DNA of 64,000 nt. It comes from Holothuria scabra (lineage: Eukaryota > Echinodermata > Holothuroidea > Aspidochirotida > Holothuriidae). Positions within the stretch are counted from its first letter, which is position 1. Each line of letters opens with the position of its first letter. Both the position numbers and the translations under genes were made by a program. The DNA lies in contig CM074180.1 of NCBI GenBank assembly GCA_037179385.1, forward strand, positions 27,695,455-27,759,454. Direction: 5' to 3'. The notes beneath the pieces were generated by a model. The model made no database searches, had not been told where the DNA came from, and saw only the letters and a program-made list of their open reading frames with translations. This document shows positions 46,995 through 58,394 of this stretch, one piece after another.

Positions 46995-47215
46995 CACTCA
47001 TCGGGCAAGGACAACTCGCCCTTGTAAGACAAAACGGCCTCACAGTTCCCAGTGCTTTTGTAAAGTCGGACAACTCGGCACCTACTAAAAGCATATGGCC
47101 CTTCATATACAGACAATTCGGCGTCTTAATGAAGCTGGCTACTCAGACAGCTCGGCACCTAATGAAACTCCGAACAGAGGAACCAACTCGTCCCCAAATG
47201 AAGTCGCAAATGTAG
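46995..47215. repeat. Degenerate minisatellite related to foldback units
   Basis: Irregular repeats of GACAACTCGGCACCTAATGA type, ending in ACCAACTCGTCCCCAAATGA, which matches the 16-bp units of the left foldback arm at 27.4 kb. Confidence 0.6.
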
Positions 47216-48600
47216 GCCTATCCTAACATTCCAACATTTTTCTCATGTTTGATTTTACATATTTTCTGTGGAAATTGAAAAATGGACATTAAAAAGGAAG
47301 GCTTATTCTACTACTCAACTGAATACCTGGGTCACCGTGGTGGGGAGGGGGTTTTATCATTTTTTTTTTCTTTTTCATTCTCAAATTAAAAACTATGCCT
47401 AGTACAGTAAAGTTGTATAGATACTGATTTTATTTTATTTTAGTAGCTGGTCAGCTGTTAGTCATATGTTGTTAGTGGCTGACTGAAAAGATGCACCAGA
47501 ATATTTTTGCCAATTGAATCAGTCAGCTTGATATACAGGGGTAAAAAAGTTATTTAACGTTACTCCCTTATTCTACGGCTGACTAAAAGTTCACATGAAA
47601 GTGACTCACTCAGCCTTGTGAATTTGGGGCAGCTAATAAAATACTGTAACTATGCCAAACTGAAAAGAAAAGGCTTGAACAGACATTGTCTTTACTACAT
47701 TGTTTTATTTTTGTATCTTTTTCTCATACTGATGTTTCAATTTACAGCTATAAGGAATAATGATGTAGTAGGGCTACAGGTGCAATTTCTTTCTAATCAT
47801 TTGAAAAGGAGTGCAAAATTTGGGAGAGGGAAGACTGACAATAGCCACAGTGCACCTTTGAATTTTTTTAAAAACTAACTTAAGCCAAACTAAAGCCTAC
47901 TATATGTGCCTCTTGTATAAAATAGTTCTCAGCTTGTCATAATGGCAACAGTGACACTTGCAGAAATCAGTGTTGTAATCGAGCTGTCACTAAATCTAGT
48001 GACTCAAGTCACCAGTTTTTAAACTTTTAAGTGGCTCTACTCAAGTCATTGACTCGAGTCACTGCACTATTTCAATGCCGAAATAAATCCTGAATTCTAT
48101 CAAGTCACTATCATTTTGAGAGGAAGTGACACAAGTTGTGATTTGTTACAACACTGGCAGAAACTAGAGGCACTAGTTTACTGGTATGCATGAAGGGTAC
48201 TGCACAAAGCAAAACATGAATAGGCCTACCTGTATACATTTGTCTGATCTACTTCTTCAAACAATGTTAAATAGCTAGGTTCTGTTCTACCAACCATTTT
48301 GGTCCAATCACAGTCACATGTTACAGTACTTCTAATTTCTCTGGGCACTTGGAAGTCTTTAAAACTGTTGTCAAGTATAATAAAGAATGCAGTCTTTCAC
48401 CAGCAGCTGACATTATTGCTTCCCATAATTTTGCTTTGGCTTGTTGAATGTCACCCTCAACTGTCTAAACTCCAGTAATTGCAAGGTATGGTGATCCAGA
48501 ATTAACATTTTCTTTCAAAATATTCAAGGTGTACATGATGATAATTAAAAGTCAGTTGACACTTTGTGGGTTAAATGAACCTGGACTTAAAAGATGACAC
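47216..48600. other. Intergenic, no gene or clear repeat seen
   Basis: AT-rich sequence with only short frames. A GTGACTCAAGTCACC-type short inverted motif recurs around 47995-48120. No conserved protein was recognised. Confidence 0.4.
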
Positions 48601-48609
48601 CTAAGCAGT

Positions 48610-48877
48610 TCCAATTCTCTTAACCTTCTTCATTAAGCCCCTCCCTCCTCTGTCTAAAATTCATCCTCATCCAGACACAATCTCAGTCTGTCAATTCAGG
48701 GTGATCATACTTTATCGCAGTGTGTAATCAAACATTCTCATTAGAGTGTGTTATATGACTTCTGTACTCTCCACTTTTGGAGCTTGCTTTCAGTCAAAGA
48801 GTTGAGCCAATTGGAAATTTCTGTGGATGTGGACTAACTACAAAAATTATAGTTTGGGGTGAGAGAATCAAGCTTTT
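48610..48877 (-). mobile_element. GGGCC-ended MITE, copy D (degenerate)
   Basis: Same orientation as copy C. Shares CCAATTCTCTTAACCTTC, CATCCAGACACAATCTCAGT and AGTTTGGGGTGAGAGAATCA with the family, but its GGGCC ends have decayed. TTTTAAA follows the right end. Confidence 0.65.
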
Positions 48878-51800
48878 AAATGTCTTTGTTCACTTCACTC
48901 TGCTTGTGGCAGATGCTTTCAGACATGACCACGTACATCCAGTGTAAAGTACAGGAAACAGTTCATGGCCAGCAGCACTATGAATCTGACATCCCTTGGG
49001 TTTCTCCCTGCAGGTGCAAGACAAAAATGAAACCATCAGTTTCTGTTTGGGGTGAATATTGTTATCATTTACCATGACGTATTAAAACCAAATGCAACCT
49101 GTAGCATAGTACATATAGTAGCCTACAACTCAAGAGTATGGCATCAGGTATTCAATGTTTTTTTTCTTCTTCTTTTCAGTGTTGGTAAAAGTAAGTTAAA
49201 CTGCATCAAGGAATTAAACACAAACATATTTCACTATTTTCCCAAATAATGTACCTTTCCAGTGCAACAGAATCAAGCTTGATTAACCCCCAGTAGGCAT
49301 ATATATGGCCTAACATTACACATGTACATAAATTTGAGGCACTGGGACCTTAGTCAGTTACAAATTTGGCTCCAAAAATTTGCCTCAAACAAACTTGGGG
49401 ACTCTAGACACCCTACCCCCTGTTAAAAGTTTTAAAGTAAGGGGCAATGTATGGTTAAAATTACTGCAACCCTCACCCTAGCACCAAGCAGACCAAAATT
49501 GCAAACCAGCTCTTTTTACTATAACTTATAAGCTAGCCCTACTGTTTTACAGCCTGCTAAATAATAACACGCCCTGTAGGCCATTTTTGCCCCATCTGAC
49601 CTAAATTCCTAGCCCCACCAGTGTAAAAGGACCTCGTGTTTATATAACATCTCATTTCATCGTGAAAAGGCTTCATGCACAAAGTTTACAGAAGGAGAGT
49701 GGATTAGGCCTATTTAGATTCAGAAACTGTCTAGTAACGTTAGGCGTAATATATACTGTATACAACGTATAGGCCTATTGCATACTAACTGTGTTACAGG
49801 GACGTGTCCGCACTAAGTGAAGAAAAATGCGTCTTTTTCAACTTTAACAAGAATAAAATACAAACCCATCACAAGAAACTTACAATTTATGAGAGATACT
49901 ACATCCTCCTCTTTTTCTGACAGAAGTAGATGATTTTAGAAATCAAATTTTTGGACGTTAATGTGCGTGTGATTTGTATGAATCTCTATGTAGACGATCG
50001 GTCTGATGCCCAGATAGAATATGGATATGGAGTGACCATACGATCACAGCTGTTTTGGGGAGTCCGCCCTCTAGTTCCTATTATCCTACTCTATGGGCAA
50101 GACTCGACTGCAATTCAAACTAAACTTTTATTTCTAATGTTGGTTTTGTAACTTGGGTACTAATTTAGAATCAGTGCCAGGAAGTGAGGTAAGTCTTCAT
50201 AAAATCATTATTTTGGCTGAATTTCACCCTAAACTTAACCCTAACCCTCAAAATAAGCAATGGTTTTGGGATACTTATTCTAGGTTCATACTAGCCCTTG
50301 AACAGGACCCAGCATTACGTTCCTATGCTATACACTTCATTTGTGGGCCCTTGCCCGGTATACACAAAAACACAGCTCACTTGCCTACTCACGCGTGAGT
50401 AGGCATCCCTCACGTCCCCAAAAAGATACCTTTTCTCACCAAATTTTCCACAGATGATCTTTGTCATCACCTTCACCTTCCACACAAGTCTGTTAACGAA
50501 GTAAGACCTTTAAGAGGGAAATTTTGGCTGGATAACTCTGCGAGTAACGTTAAGCCTGTGCAGATTATTTTTTCAGTTGAAGAAGTCAGTGTTTGTCATG
50601 TGATCTCATTTAAAACGAAGAAACCTACCCATTGACTGTACAATTACGTAATGTACAGAGAGCTTACTATATGAAGTACAAGTATTGACTAGCCGCGCTT
50701 ACTAATTGGTCTTCAACAGCTTGTCTAGCGGAAGTCCTTCCCATCATGCAACACAGTAGCACTGTAGCAGACGATCAAGATGTCGATGTTACTGCGAAGG
50801 ATGGCACCACATTTTTCCTGCCTTTTGCTATGAATTTACTGGTATTAAACATTTCAGAACGTATAAATGGTATTTAAGAATGCTCAAAATCATTATATTA
50901 ACTCAAATCTGTTCTATGAACCATTCCATCGTAATAAGAGCTCGGTTTGTTGTTTTGGCTTAAAACATTGTTACCTTTGTACATGTAGGCCAGTGACCGT
51001 AGTAAGGAGTGACTACAAGGAGCGGATTATATGGTCACGTTCAGTGACTAGGTTCATACATAGCCTAAATGGCCTTTCAAACCCAAATTTGGTTAATTCT
51101 AACCACAAACTTAACCCTAACCTTCATCAATAACCTTGACTTGTGGGCACTGATTCTAAATTAGAGCTGTAACTTGTATTATTAGCCTAGGCCAGTGGCA
51201 AAGCCACGGGGGAGGGGGAGGGGGTTAGAACCCCCCATGACCCAACCTTGCAATGCAAAAAACACTTAGACATTGAAAAGTGTTGGGTGGTTTTCAACCC
51301 CCCTACTAAATGAAAGCACAGACGATTTAGGGGCAAGTTCTGTGTGTGACAACATCCCTCCAACTTATTTTTTTTTAGTTTATCAAGTCTGACCACTTAA
51401 TAATAAAATTTGTGGGCATAAAGGTATGTGGAAATAAGCAAAGCGGCTTACGGACCATTATAAGAAAACATGATTTTTAACCAAGTTCATCTGCATTTGG
51501 CTTTTGAGTTCTGATTTTTTGTTTTAATTAATTAGTTCAGGTCAAAAGATGGGTGATTTTTAACTGCTATTAGTTCAAATTACTTGTTGTTAAAATCTTC
51601 AGAACTGTTGTTTCTTCAAGATATTTACAATTTGCAGAAAAGACTTAGGTGGTCGGAAATACCCTTTAGGTTGAAAACCCCCTAGTTTACCCTAGGCCTA
51701 ATGTTAGGCCTATGCCTTAGCATTTTCTCTTTATCCTTAGACTTTTCCCTCATGTCACCCCATGACAGCAAAACCTTCCACATGACACAGTCTTGACTAC

Positions 51801-52263
51801 ACACCTGGCCTAACGTTAGGCCTAAGTTAATTGTAATATTCTGGGCTAGGCATAGGCTACCCTTAATTTTTATTTCATTGCATGTTTCCAAGTGTAAACT
51901 CCTGTGTATTGCGTAGCGTAAATCATGTAGAACGTAGAGGCAACATAGCAATGTGCAGGCCTGTGCACGTACATATACAGTATACGTGTACATGATCATC
52001 GTACATTGGCAATGCATGTACAAGTATATGGTACACACACAGTAAGTACAGTAGCAATCCGTGTGGGATTGTACATACGTATGTGTAAATGTATGTAATG
52101 CACAGTATACTGTGCGTTTATCATATGACGGGAATTAACTGGCACGCTGGGAGTACAGCTTGCCTGCCACTATGTCGAGAAGGAGTCGGTGCTTACGCTG
52201 AAGATCTTCATGTTGGAGTGCACAAAATGCAGACTGGAGAATACCCCACTCCAACAATTTCCA
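48878..52263. other. Intergenic, no gene firmly seen
   Basis: Holds two short telomere-like CTTAACCCTAACC stretches (near 50231 and 51109), several CCTAACGTTAGG-type palindromes (51690-51830) and a candidate promoter near 50.7 kb. No conserved coding exon. Confidence 0.45.
50690..50790 (+). promoter_or_regulatory. Candidate TATA-less promoter, possibly of MRPL11
   Basis: Within 100 bases there is an ATTGG (inverted CCAAT), a GCGGAAGT ETS-type site and CCCATCATGCA. This resembles housekeeping promoters, but no transcript evidence exists and the nearest plus-strand coding exon is 7.5 kb away. Confidence 0.25.
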
Positions 52264-52780
52264 CTGTTCATCCAGGATTCCTAGTTGCAATGGATGTCCT
52301 GGTCAGTATTCACTTCGACTAAGACTAGGAATCCAGCTCAAAATGGATTCCTCATCAGCCAATTCACTTCGACTAGGACTAAGAATCCAACCGCTCATCC
52401 AGGATTCCTAGTTGCAGTTGAATCATCAGGAATCCAGCTCAAAATGGATTCCTCGTCAGCTGGTTCAACTTCTACCAGGACTGGGAATCCAGGTCATAAT
52501 GGATTCCTCTTCAGTATTCATTTCAACTAGGACTAGGACTAGGAATCCAGTTTAAAAATGGATTCCTTGTCAGTATTTAGGACTAGGAATCCAGTTGAAC
52601 AATGGATTCCTTGACAGCCGGTTCAACTTTGACTAGGACTAGGAATCCAACTGAAAATGGATTCCCTGTCACATATGCTTCCTTCTCAAAAACTGCAGTT
52701 ATAATGAAGTCACCAACCTCTTCAGCATTCATGGTTTGACTTCTACTAGGACTAGGAATCCAGCTGAGAATGAATTCCCT
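52264..52780. repeat. Array of seven hairpin units (AGGAATCCA...TGGATTCCT)
   Basis: Hairpins of 26-27 bases at 52327, 52428, 52483, 52541, 52585, 52641 and 52754, each with 9-base arms and an 8-9-base loop, linked by GACTAGGACT-type spacers and GTCAGCnGGTTCAACTT segments. Confidence 0.85.
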
Positions 52781-52795
52781 GTCTCACATGTATGC

Positions 52796-53301
52796 TAGGG
52801 CTGCCACGATATTGCGATATCGCGATATCGTCGATACAGTTTTGCCCCGACGATATCGACCAATGTTTTGTCAAGATGTGATATCGCAACAAATCAAATA
52901 AATGACTAAACCACTGTGAAATCCCCCCTTTTTTATTGTCTTAAGTCAGTAACCTGAAATGATCATAATTTATGTCACAAAAAATGAAAAACTGCACTTA
53001 ACCCACCACAAGAAAACATGATATAAAATCGGAAGCTGTTTCAAAATGCATACAATGAATATTGTAACAGCTCACATACGTTCCAGACTTGTGAAGAGTT
53101 CTTCTGCACAATCAATATTGCTACATGCATGCATAATCAATCTCCCCTCACTTTTGGTATGTCAGTAGTGGCTGCATGCAATAAACAACTTTTTTGCTAA
53201 TTCCTTGGCGCTGATGGAAAATGTTAAGACTTAATGCGCGATATCGTTGCGGAAATACTGACGATATTGATAAATGAAAAATGGTTATCGTGGCAGCCCT
53301 A
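52796..53301 (-). mobile_element. Non-autonomous hAT MITE, copy 1 (506 bp)
   Basis: Ends TAGGGCTGCCACGATA and its exact complement, with an exact 8-bp target duplication ATGTATGC at 52788-52795 and 53302-53309. GATATCGC palindromes lie inside both ends. Nearly identical to the copy at 60092-60611 in reverse orientation. Confidence 0.93.
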
Positions 53302-53372
53302 ATGTATGCTTCTCAAAAGCAAATACAGTATGTTGAACAAGCTAATTTTTAGACCTCAGAAAATTTCTAAGT

Positions 53373-53448
53373 TGTACCACCTGGATTTGATCTAGGGACC
53401 TCCAGCATGCAAGGTGGTATGCTCAACCACTGAGCGAAGTCCACCCCT
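53373..53448 (-). tRNA. tRNA-Ala-like pseudogene or SINE head
   Basis: On the minus strand GCTCAGTGGTTGAGC forms a D arm, TTGCA falls in the anticodon position (TGC, Ala) and a T arm with CAAATCC loop sequence follows. The acceptor stem does not pair well, so it is a degenerate copy rather than a functional gene. Confidence 0.45.
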
Positions 53449-53449
53449 T

Positions 53450-54480
53450 GCACTCAATACTGTAGTTGTGTAGCTATTTGAGTTGTGATGCCCAGAAGTG
53501 CACCAGTCTGGTTGTAGGAGGTTGGCAATTGGCCAGGAGGCCGAATCTAGGTTTTGGAGGGTAACAAGCCTATAAAGACCTAATCTTTGAGGCAACGTAT
53601 CCCATCCTAGACCTCTTAACATTTCAGGAACACTACTGTGGGGAGTAGTCGTTACAAATCAACCTAGCAGCCCTATGTTGAATGTGCTCAATTTTATTAA
53701 CCAAGGAGGCAGTGTGAGGGTACCAGACAGAAGCAGAAGACTCCAATAAGGGTCAAACAAGTTTGAGATAGGCATTAGCTTTGTTTCTCCTGGGACAGTA
53801 GTAAAGATTCCTTTTCACAAAGCCAAAGGAACTATTAGCTAATCAGGTAATACGGTTGATTTGTTTGTTCCAGGTTTGGACCATAAGGTGGTTTGAAATA
53901 TCAACTCCAAGACAAGAATGGCAGTCTGTAAAATCAAGTATATCATCACTTGGAAAGTAAATACAAAGTTTAGGATTTCTTGAGCGGGTAATAGTTATAC
54001 CCATGCACTTCTTTGTGTGAAAGTGCATCTGCATCCCTTCTGCCATAAAAAATGGTGTGTAGATCATTCTGAAGTTGAACCTAGTCACTGGCATTCCTAA
54101 TTTGTCTATAGATTACACAATCATCAGTAGTCATCAGCGAAAAGTCTTCAGAAGGGAAATTGATTGGTACTGTACAAGGGACCTAAGACTGTGCCTTGAG
54201 GAACACCAGAGATAACATTGTCCAGTCAGAACAGTCACCAACCACAACAGCCCTGTGTCTCAGGAATTTGAGGAAGTCAGCAATCCAGTCAAGAGCATGT
54301 CCTTTTAGGCTTAAATGCCATTGTTCTGACACTTATACATCAGGTGATTATGAGAAATATCAAAAGCCTTGAAAAATCCATGATTACCATATCATGTTAG
54401 GGGAAAACCCAGTGGATCATATCTTCATACTGCGCTAGATTTCGGACTACCTGAGTATCATTAAAGCCTCAAAGATTTGA
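53450..54480 (-). mobile_element. Degenerate second LINE fragment (reverse transcriptase)
   Basis: On the minus strand, broken frames give a SGVPQGTVLGPL-like motif (near 54200), FADD...DDCVIYRQIRN (near 54110) and MLRGLGWDTLPQRLGLYRL (near 53610), in the order expected for a non-LTR polymerase and its C-terminal tail. Several stops and frameshifts. It belongs to a different lineage from the 42.6-45.35 kb LINE. Confidence 0.8.
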
Positions 54481-54489
54481 TTCTGTCAC

Positions 54490-54790
54490 TGGCTGCATAT
54501 CCTTGAAGCCTCCCAAAATGTAATTTGGCCTCATACAGTTTTACCCATGGTCATCCTTTTAAGATCTATAAAAGGTTCTCTAGGCTAGACTTCTGGGAAT
54601 ATTTCTTCTCACAAAGAGTTGTTTACATTCGGAATGGCCTACCAGATTCAGCTGTGTCTGCAAGCACTGTAAATGAGTTTTAAGGGCCAGCTCAAGAACT
54701 GTGTCAAGGTCTGGATCCATCTACAGGAGTTTATATAAGCCAGAAAACTGGCTCCCTGCTCCACCATCCCCCACCAATCACAGGCCGTCA
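54490..54790 (+). mobile_element. LINE 3'-terminal fragment, plus strand
   Basis: Plus-strand sequence encodes FFSQRVVYIRNGLPDSAVSA and STVNEF, the conserved polymerase tail, followed by a stop and 3' UTR. It is oriented opposite to its neighbour at 53450-54480. Confidence 0.7.
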
Positions 54791-54879
54791 GATTTCACAG
54801 GAACAACTGTTCCCCATCGTGTGGTGGTCCCTTGATGATTAAATCTCATAACCCCAAAACTGGTTACCACCAATCAGTT

Positions 54880-54990
54880 ACCACCCATGCATTTTGTAAC
54901 AGAACCCAATAGTGGGTTCCCATGGGTTACCATAGTGAAAAATGATGGAACCCACAAATGGGTTTCCTTTATTTTTGAAATCCAATGGCT
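54880..54990 (-). repeat. Inverted partner of the 23590-23720 repeat
   Basis: Contains ACAGAACCCAATAGTGGG, GGGTTACCATAGTGAAAAAT and GGAACCCACAAATG, the reverse-complement order of the 23.6-kb copy. Confidence 0.55.
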
Positions 54991-57900
54991 TTCAATCAGT
55001 TCTTGAAAAGTGGAGGTATAGGAAAATACAATTAAATATGATATACCCCCATCTTCCTTTAAATTACTACACGCATACAGTACTGTAAATGTTGTTTTCA
55101 TTGATGATGAGTCATTTTCAAGTAGAAAACTGTTGACTCAGAACTTATATCTCCTCATGAAGCATGCTATCTTTAAATTTCTGAAATCTATTTGCCTTAA
55201 AAAATATTTTTTGTGAAAATGCACAGAGAGGACTGTACATACTACAGTATCAGCAACAAATCATAGAATTATCTGCTCTGCAATCACATGCTGATAGAAT
55301 TGAAAAGGATGTTTTAGCCAATGTTACCGGAAACATTTTTTCTGGTGAAGCTTGTTTCTGTAATTGCAGCAGTTAAACCTGTTTCAACCAACCTTGTTGC
55401 TCTGTTGAGTAAATAGTCTTTGAAGGGGGCAAACGCCTTTAACTTTATTGATCTCAAGATACCTGCACGGGAAGTTCTCTAATAGATTCTGGATTATTAG
55501 TTGCCAACTTGAGACGGCTAAAACTTGCTGTTCGCCTCTAGCATCATGATGTCATTAGTCTTTGGCACATTGGCATTGCAACTTTCATAAGTTGGCTGGT
55601 AGTATAAGGTACTTGCCAACCATAAGAAAGTGCTAAATTGGTAGATTTTGCAAGGGAACAGTGTAGGGTGGGGATCTGTGTCCCCCCTCCCAAAGTTTTA
55701 CTCCTTTGTCATGTTTTTGTCGGAGAATTTCACTTCATTCCTATTGCAAAAGGTTCAAATCATCATGACTGCTGCAATCATGTATGTGCTCATGAATCAC
55801 ATACATGTACATTTTTTACTGCATATAGTACATGGACTATATACAGCCACCTTATATTGAACTCTTAATTTTGTGCATTCGTTGTTTTCTGTAAACCAAA
55901 GAGGTAAATAAAAGCTTGAGCTATCTCATTTCCTTATCACCACCATAGAAAAAAAAATATGTATGTATATATAAATATATGAAGAGGGGATGCACCACTG
56001 CAAGCACAAACAGCAAAGTGTAACTTAAATCATACTTTTAACATATTTTATGGCATGTTTGCCAAAAATCAGCATACAGAGGCCAGGTGCAAATCTCTTA
56101 AAAGCAGTATTAGAGACTCCAACTCAAAGGTTTTTATAGGGAGATGTCCAACCGTCTTTACAAAATCTCCTGCTTTCCTGTTATAGTTTGAATTTCTCTC
56201 ACCCTAACTCTGTGTCTTCCACTAAAGATGTATTTTTCTTTCTCTTAAGTAAGCTTTCTTCTGCCTAAGCAAATTTTTAAATACATTGAAGTAAATCCTT
56301 CTCACACCTAAGCACATTTTTAAATACATTAAAATAAATCCCCCCCCCCCAAAAAAAAAAAAAACTGCTTTAACAATATACTGTACTTCATTTATTGTGA
56401 TAACTGAGTTAAAATGTGAGCCTTAAATAGCACTAGGGAGCATCCTGAACCCCTTAAAGCTTCCAGGACAGGTTTAAGGACCCTGTATCTGAACTGCTAG
56501 GACTTTAAGCTTGTTTGTATGTATGCCATGCTACTGTATAAGTTGGTGTTTCCAGGTTGTATCCAGACAGGAGAACTTCCAGATTAAAAAGTGCTTTGGG
56601 TTGGAGTCTGGTATTGTTCCACCCTTAAGTTGGAGGTAAAAAATAGCTGTCTCATGGAATATTTTGACTTGACTATCTTCTGCCCCATTTATAGATCCTA
56701 GCCTATTGGTTGATGTCCATAAGTAGACAGGTGAAAGAAAAATCATCAAACCATTTTCAGATACTGAAACTTTACAAAGCAGATACCATGCTCTTCATCC
56801 CAACCATTTTCAAATCTCCCAAACTTCCTACTTCTGGCCCCTTCCACAGCCTGTGTAAAACTCCTGTTTTTGCAGACAGGCCTACAGCTCTGGTTTATTG
56901 CATAGGGACATATCATGACGTGCATAAAAGCCCATGTGTTATCAGAACACTCTCAGTCATGCTGTATAGTATGAGCTACAGTATGGTACTCTGCATTTTT
57001 AGCTCACACATGTACACAGTACATGTGTGAGGTTATAAAATGGGCCATATGGCGTCAACTTTTTAACAAAAGCCTTCTCCCTTTCCATTTGTGGAGATTT
57101 GGTTCTGAAATTTTGGTGTATGATTGTTGATCAGTACAGCATTATAACCCACCTACTTTCATTCCAATGTTGGAGTGTTAAGCATAATTTTTTAGCTATT
57201 TATGTAGAGCAGAGTTCATTGTGCCTGCTTACCAGTTAGCTGTTTATTCATTGTGCTGACTGCAGCATACTTGGTTGTGTGTTCAATTGCTGTCTTGCAA
57301 ATGCCTTGCAAGCAGACTGTTGTTTGATGTCTGACTCACCTGTGGACACGGATCAATGGTTTCTGCAATCACAGTGTCTTGGGATAATAGCACTGTATTG
57401 TGAAGAGAGCTTCATGGACTGAGCAGCTAGGGATACTTGACACACAAAATTGGGAGCAATTCTGTGGTCAAGTGTAGCCTACAAGAAAGGAAATAGGCTT
57501 ATTGTGGTGGGGACATCTGTTCTGTTTCTAGATCAATTAAGTTGGTCAAGGCAAGTAATTGTGATAACTCTTTGAGTTCAAGTGCAGTAGGAGAGCCATT
57601 TGAGGAGCGATGCATGTTTTTATTTTACCAGTACAAATTCATGCAGTGTTTCTTATGGAGTTATAGGAGAAACTAAATGTACTTTGCAGTACTTTAAAAT
57701 ATGCGTGATACATTCTACTTATTTAGAATATTTCCAAAATGTTCCTAATTAAGTTTGTATAGCCCAACAGGTTTTCTTAATTTTACAAACTTTCACAGTA
57801 GTATTTGTAGATCTGTCAATTAGGTTGTTTTCTTTCTGATGTAAAAGTTTGCACTTTTTGAAAGAGGGAGGGGGACTTTTTAGCATACCTTGTGATTTTG

Positions 57901-58248
57901 CAGTAGGGTTTTGAGTTCTTTGGTCGTTTTGTACCTGTTATTTACCATTGTTAAGGTAAGGAGGTTTTGTGGAAACAGATGAAGAAGTAATAACAGTTGG
58001 TTCTTTCAGTTGCTATTTTTTACAGATAAGAGAGATTGTGTGTGAACTACAACAGCATTGCTGTTCTAGTTTGAATTTGTTGTTAATCACAGAACTATTA
58101 ATGCCAACTGATAGTTTTCTGCCTCCTGGGCAAAAATGTAATTTGGAATAATAAGTATCAGACTTTCACCAAAGAGTATGATGGAAATTTGCACATACTG
58201 TAGATACTGACATAGCCTTTTTCTTTAATTTGTTTTCTTGATTGGCAG
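54991..58248. other. Upstream region of MRPL11, no coding exon seen
   Basis: AT-rich. A good donor-like site AAG|GTAAGG at 57955/57956 could end a noncoding first exon of MRPL11. A poly-C/poly-A junction lies at about 56340-56363. No recognisable protein. Confidence 0.4.
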
Positions 58249-58265
58249 GCTAGAGTAAAACCATC

Positions 58266-58394
58266 ATGTCAAAGGCAGCAAGGAAGGGTACAGATGTTGC
58301 CAAGCAAGCAGTTCAATTAAACAATGTCATCAAGACCTACATCAAAGCAGGCAAGGCTGCCCCAGGACCCCCTCTTGGACCTGTCCTTGGTCAG
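58266..58394 (+). CDS. MRPL11: MRPL11 coding exon 1
   Basis: 129 nt, 43 codons, phase 0 end, donor CAG|GTAGGT. The exon itself begins at 58249 after TTGGCAG, so 17 bases of 5' UTR precede the ATG and an upstream noncoding exon must exist. It encodes [20 protein letters not shown]. Confidence 0.93.

Noticed and set aside
50779..50832. Short ATG frame in the promoter-like region (MSMLLRRM start)
   Set aside because: It looks superficially like a mitochondrial presequence but stops after 17 codons, and MRPL11 has an in-frame stop just upstream of its own ATG.
52264..52780. CRISPR-like array
   Set aside because: Spacing is irregular and units are hairpins in a eukaryotic genome with no associated cas genes.
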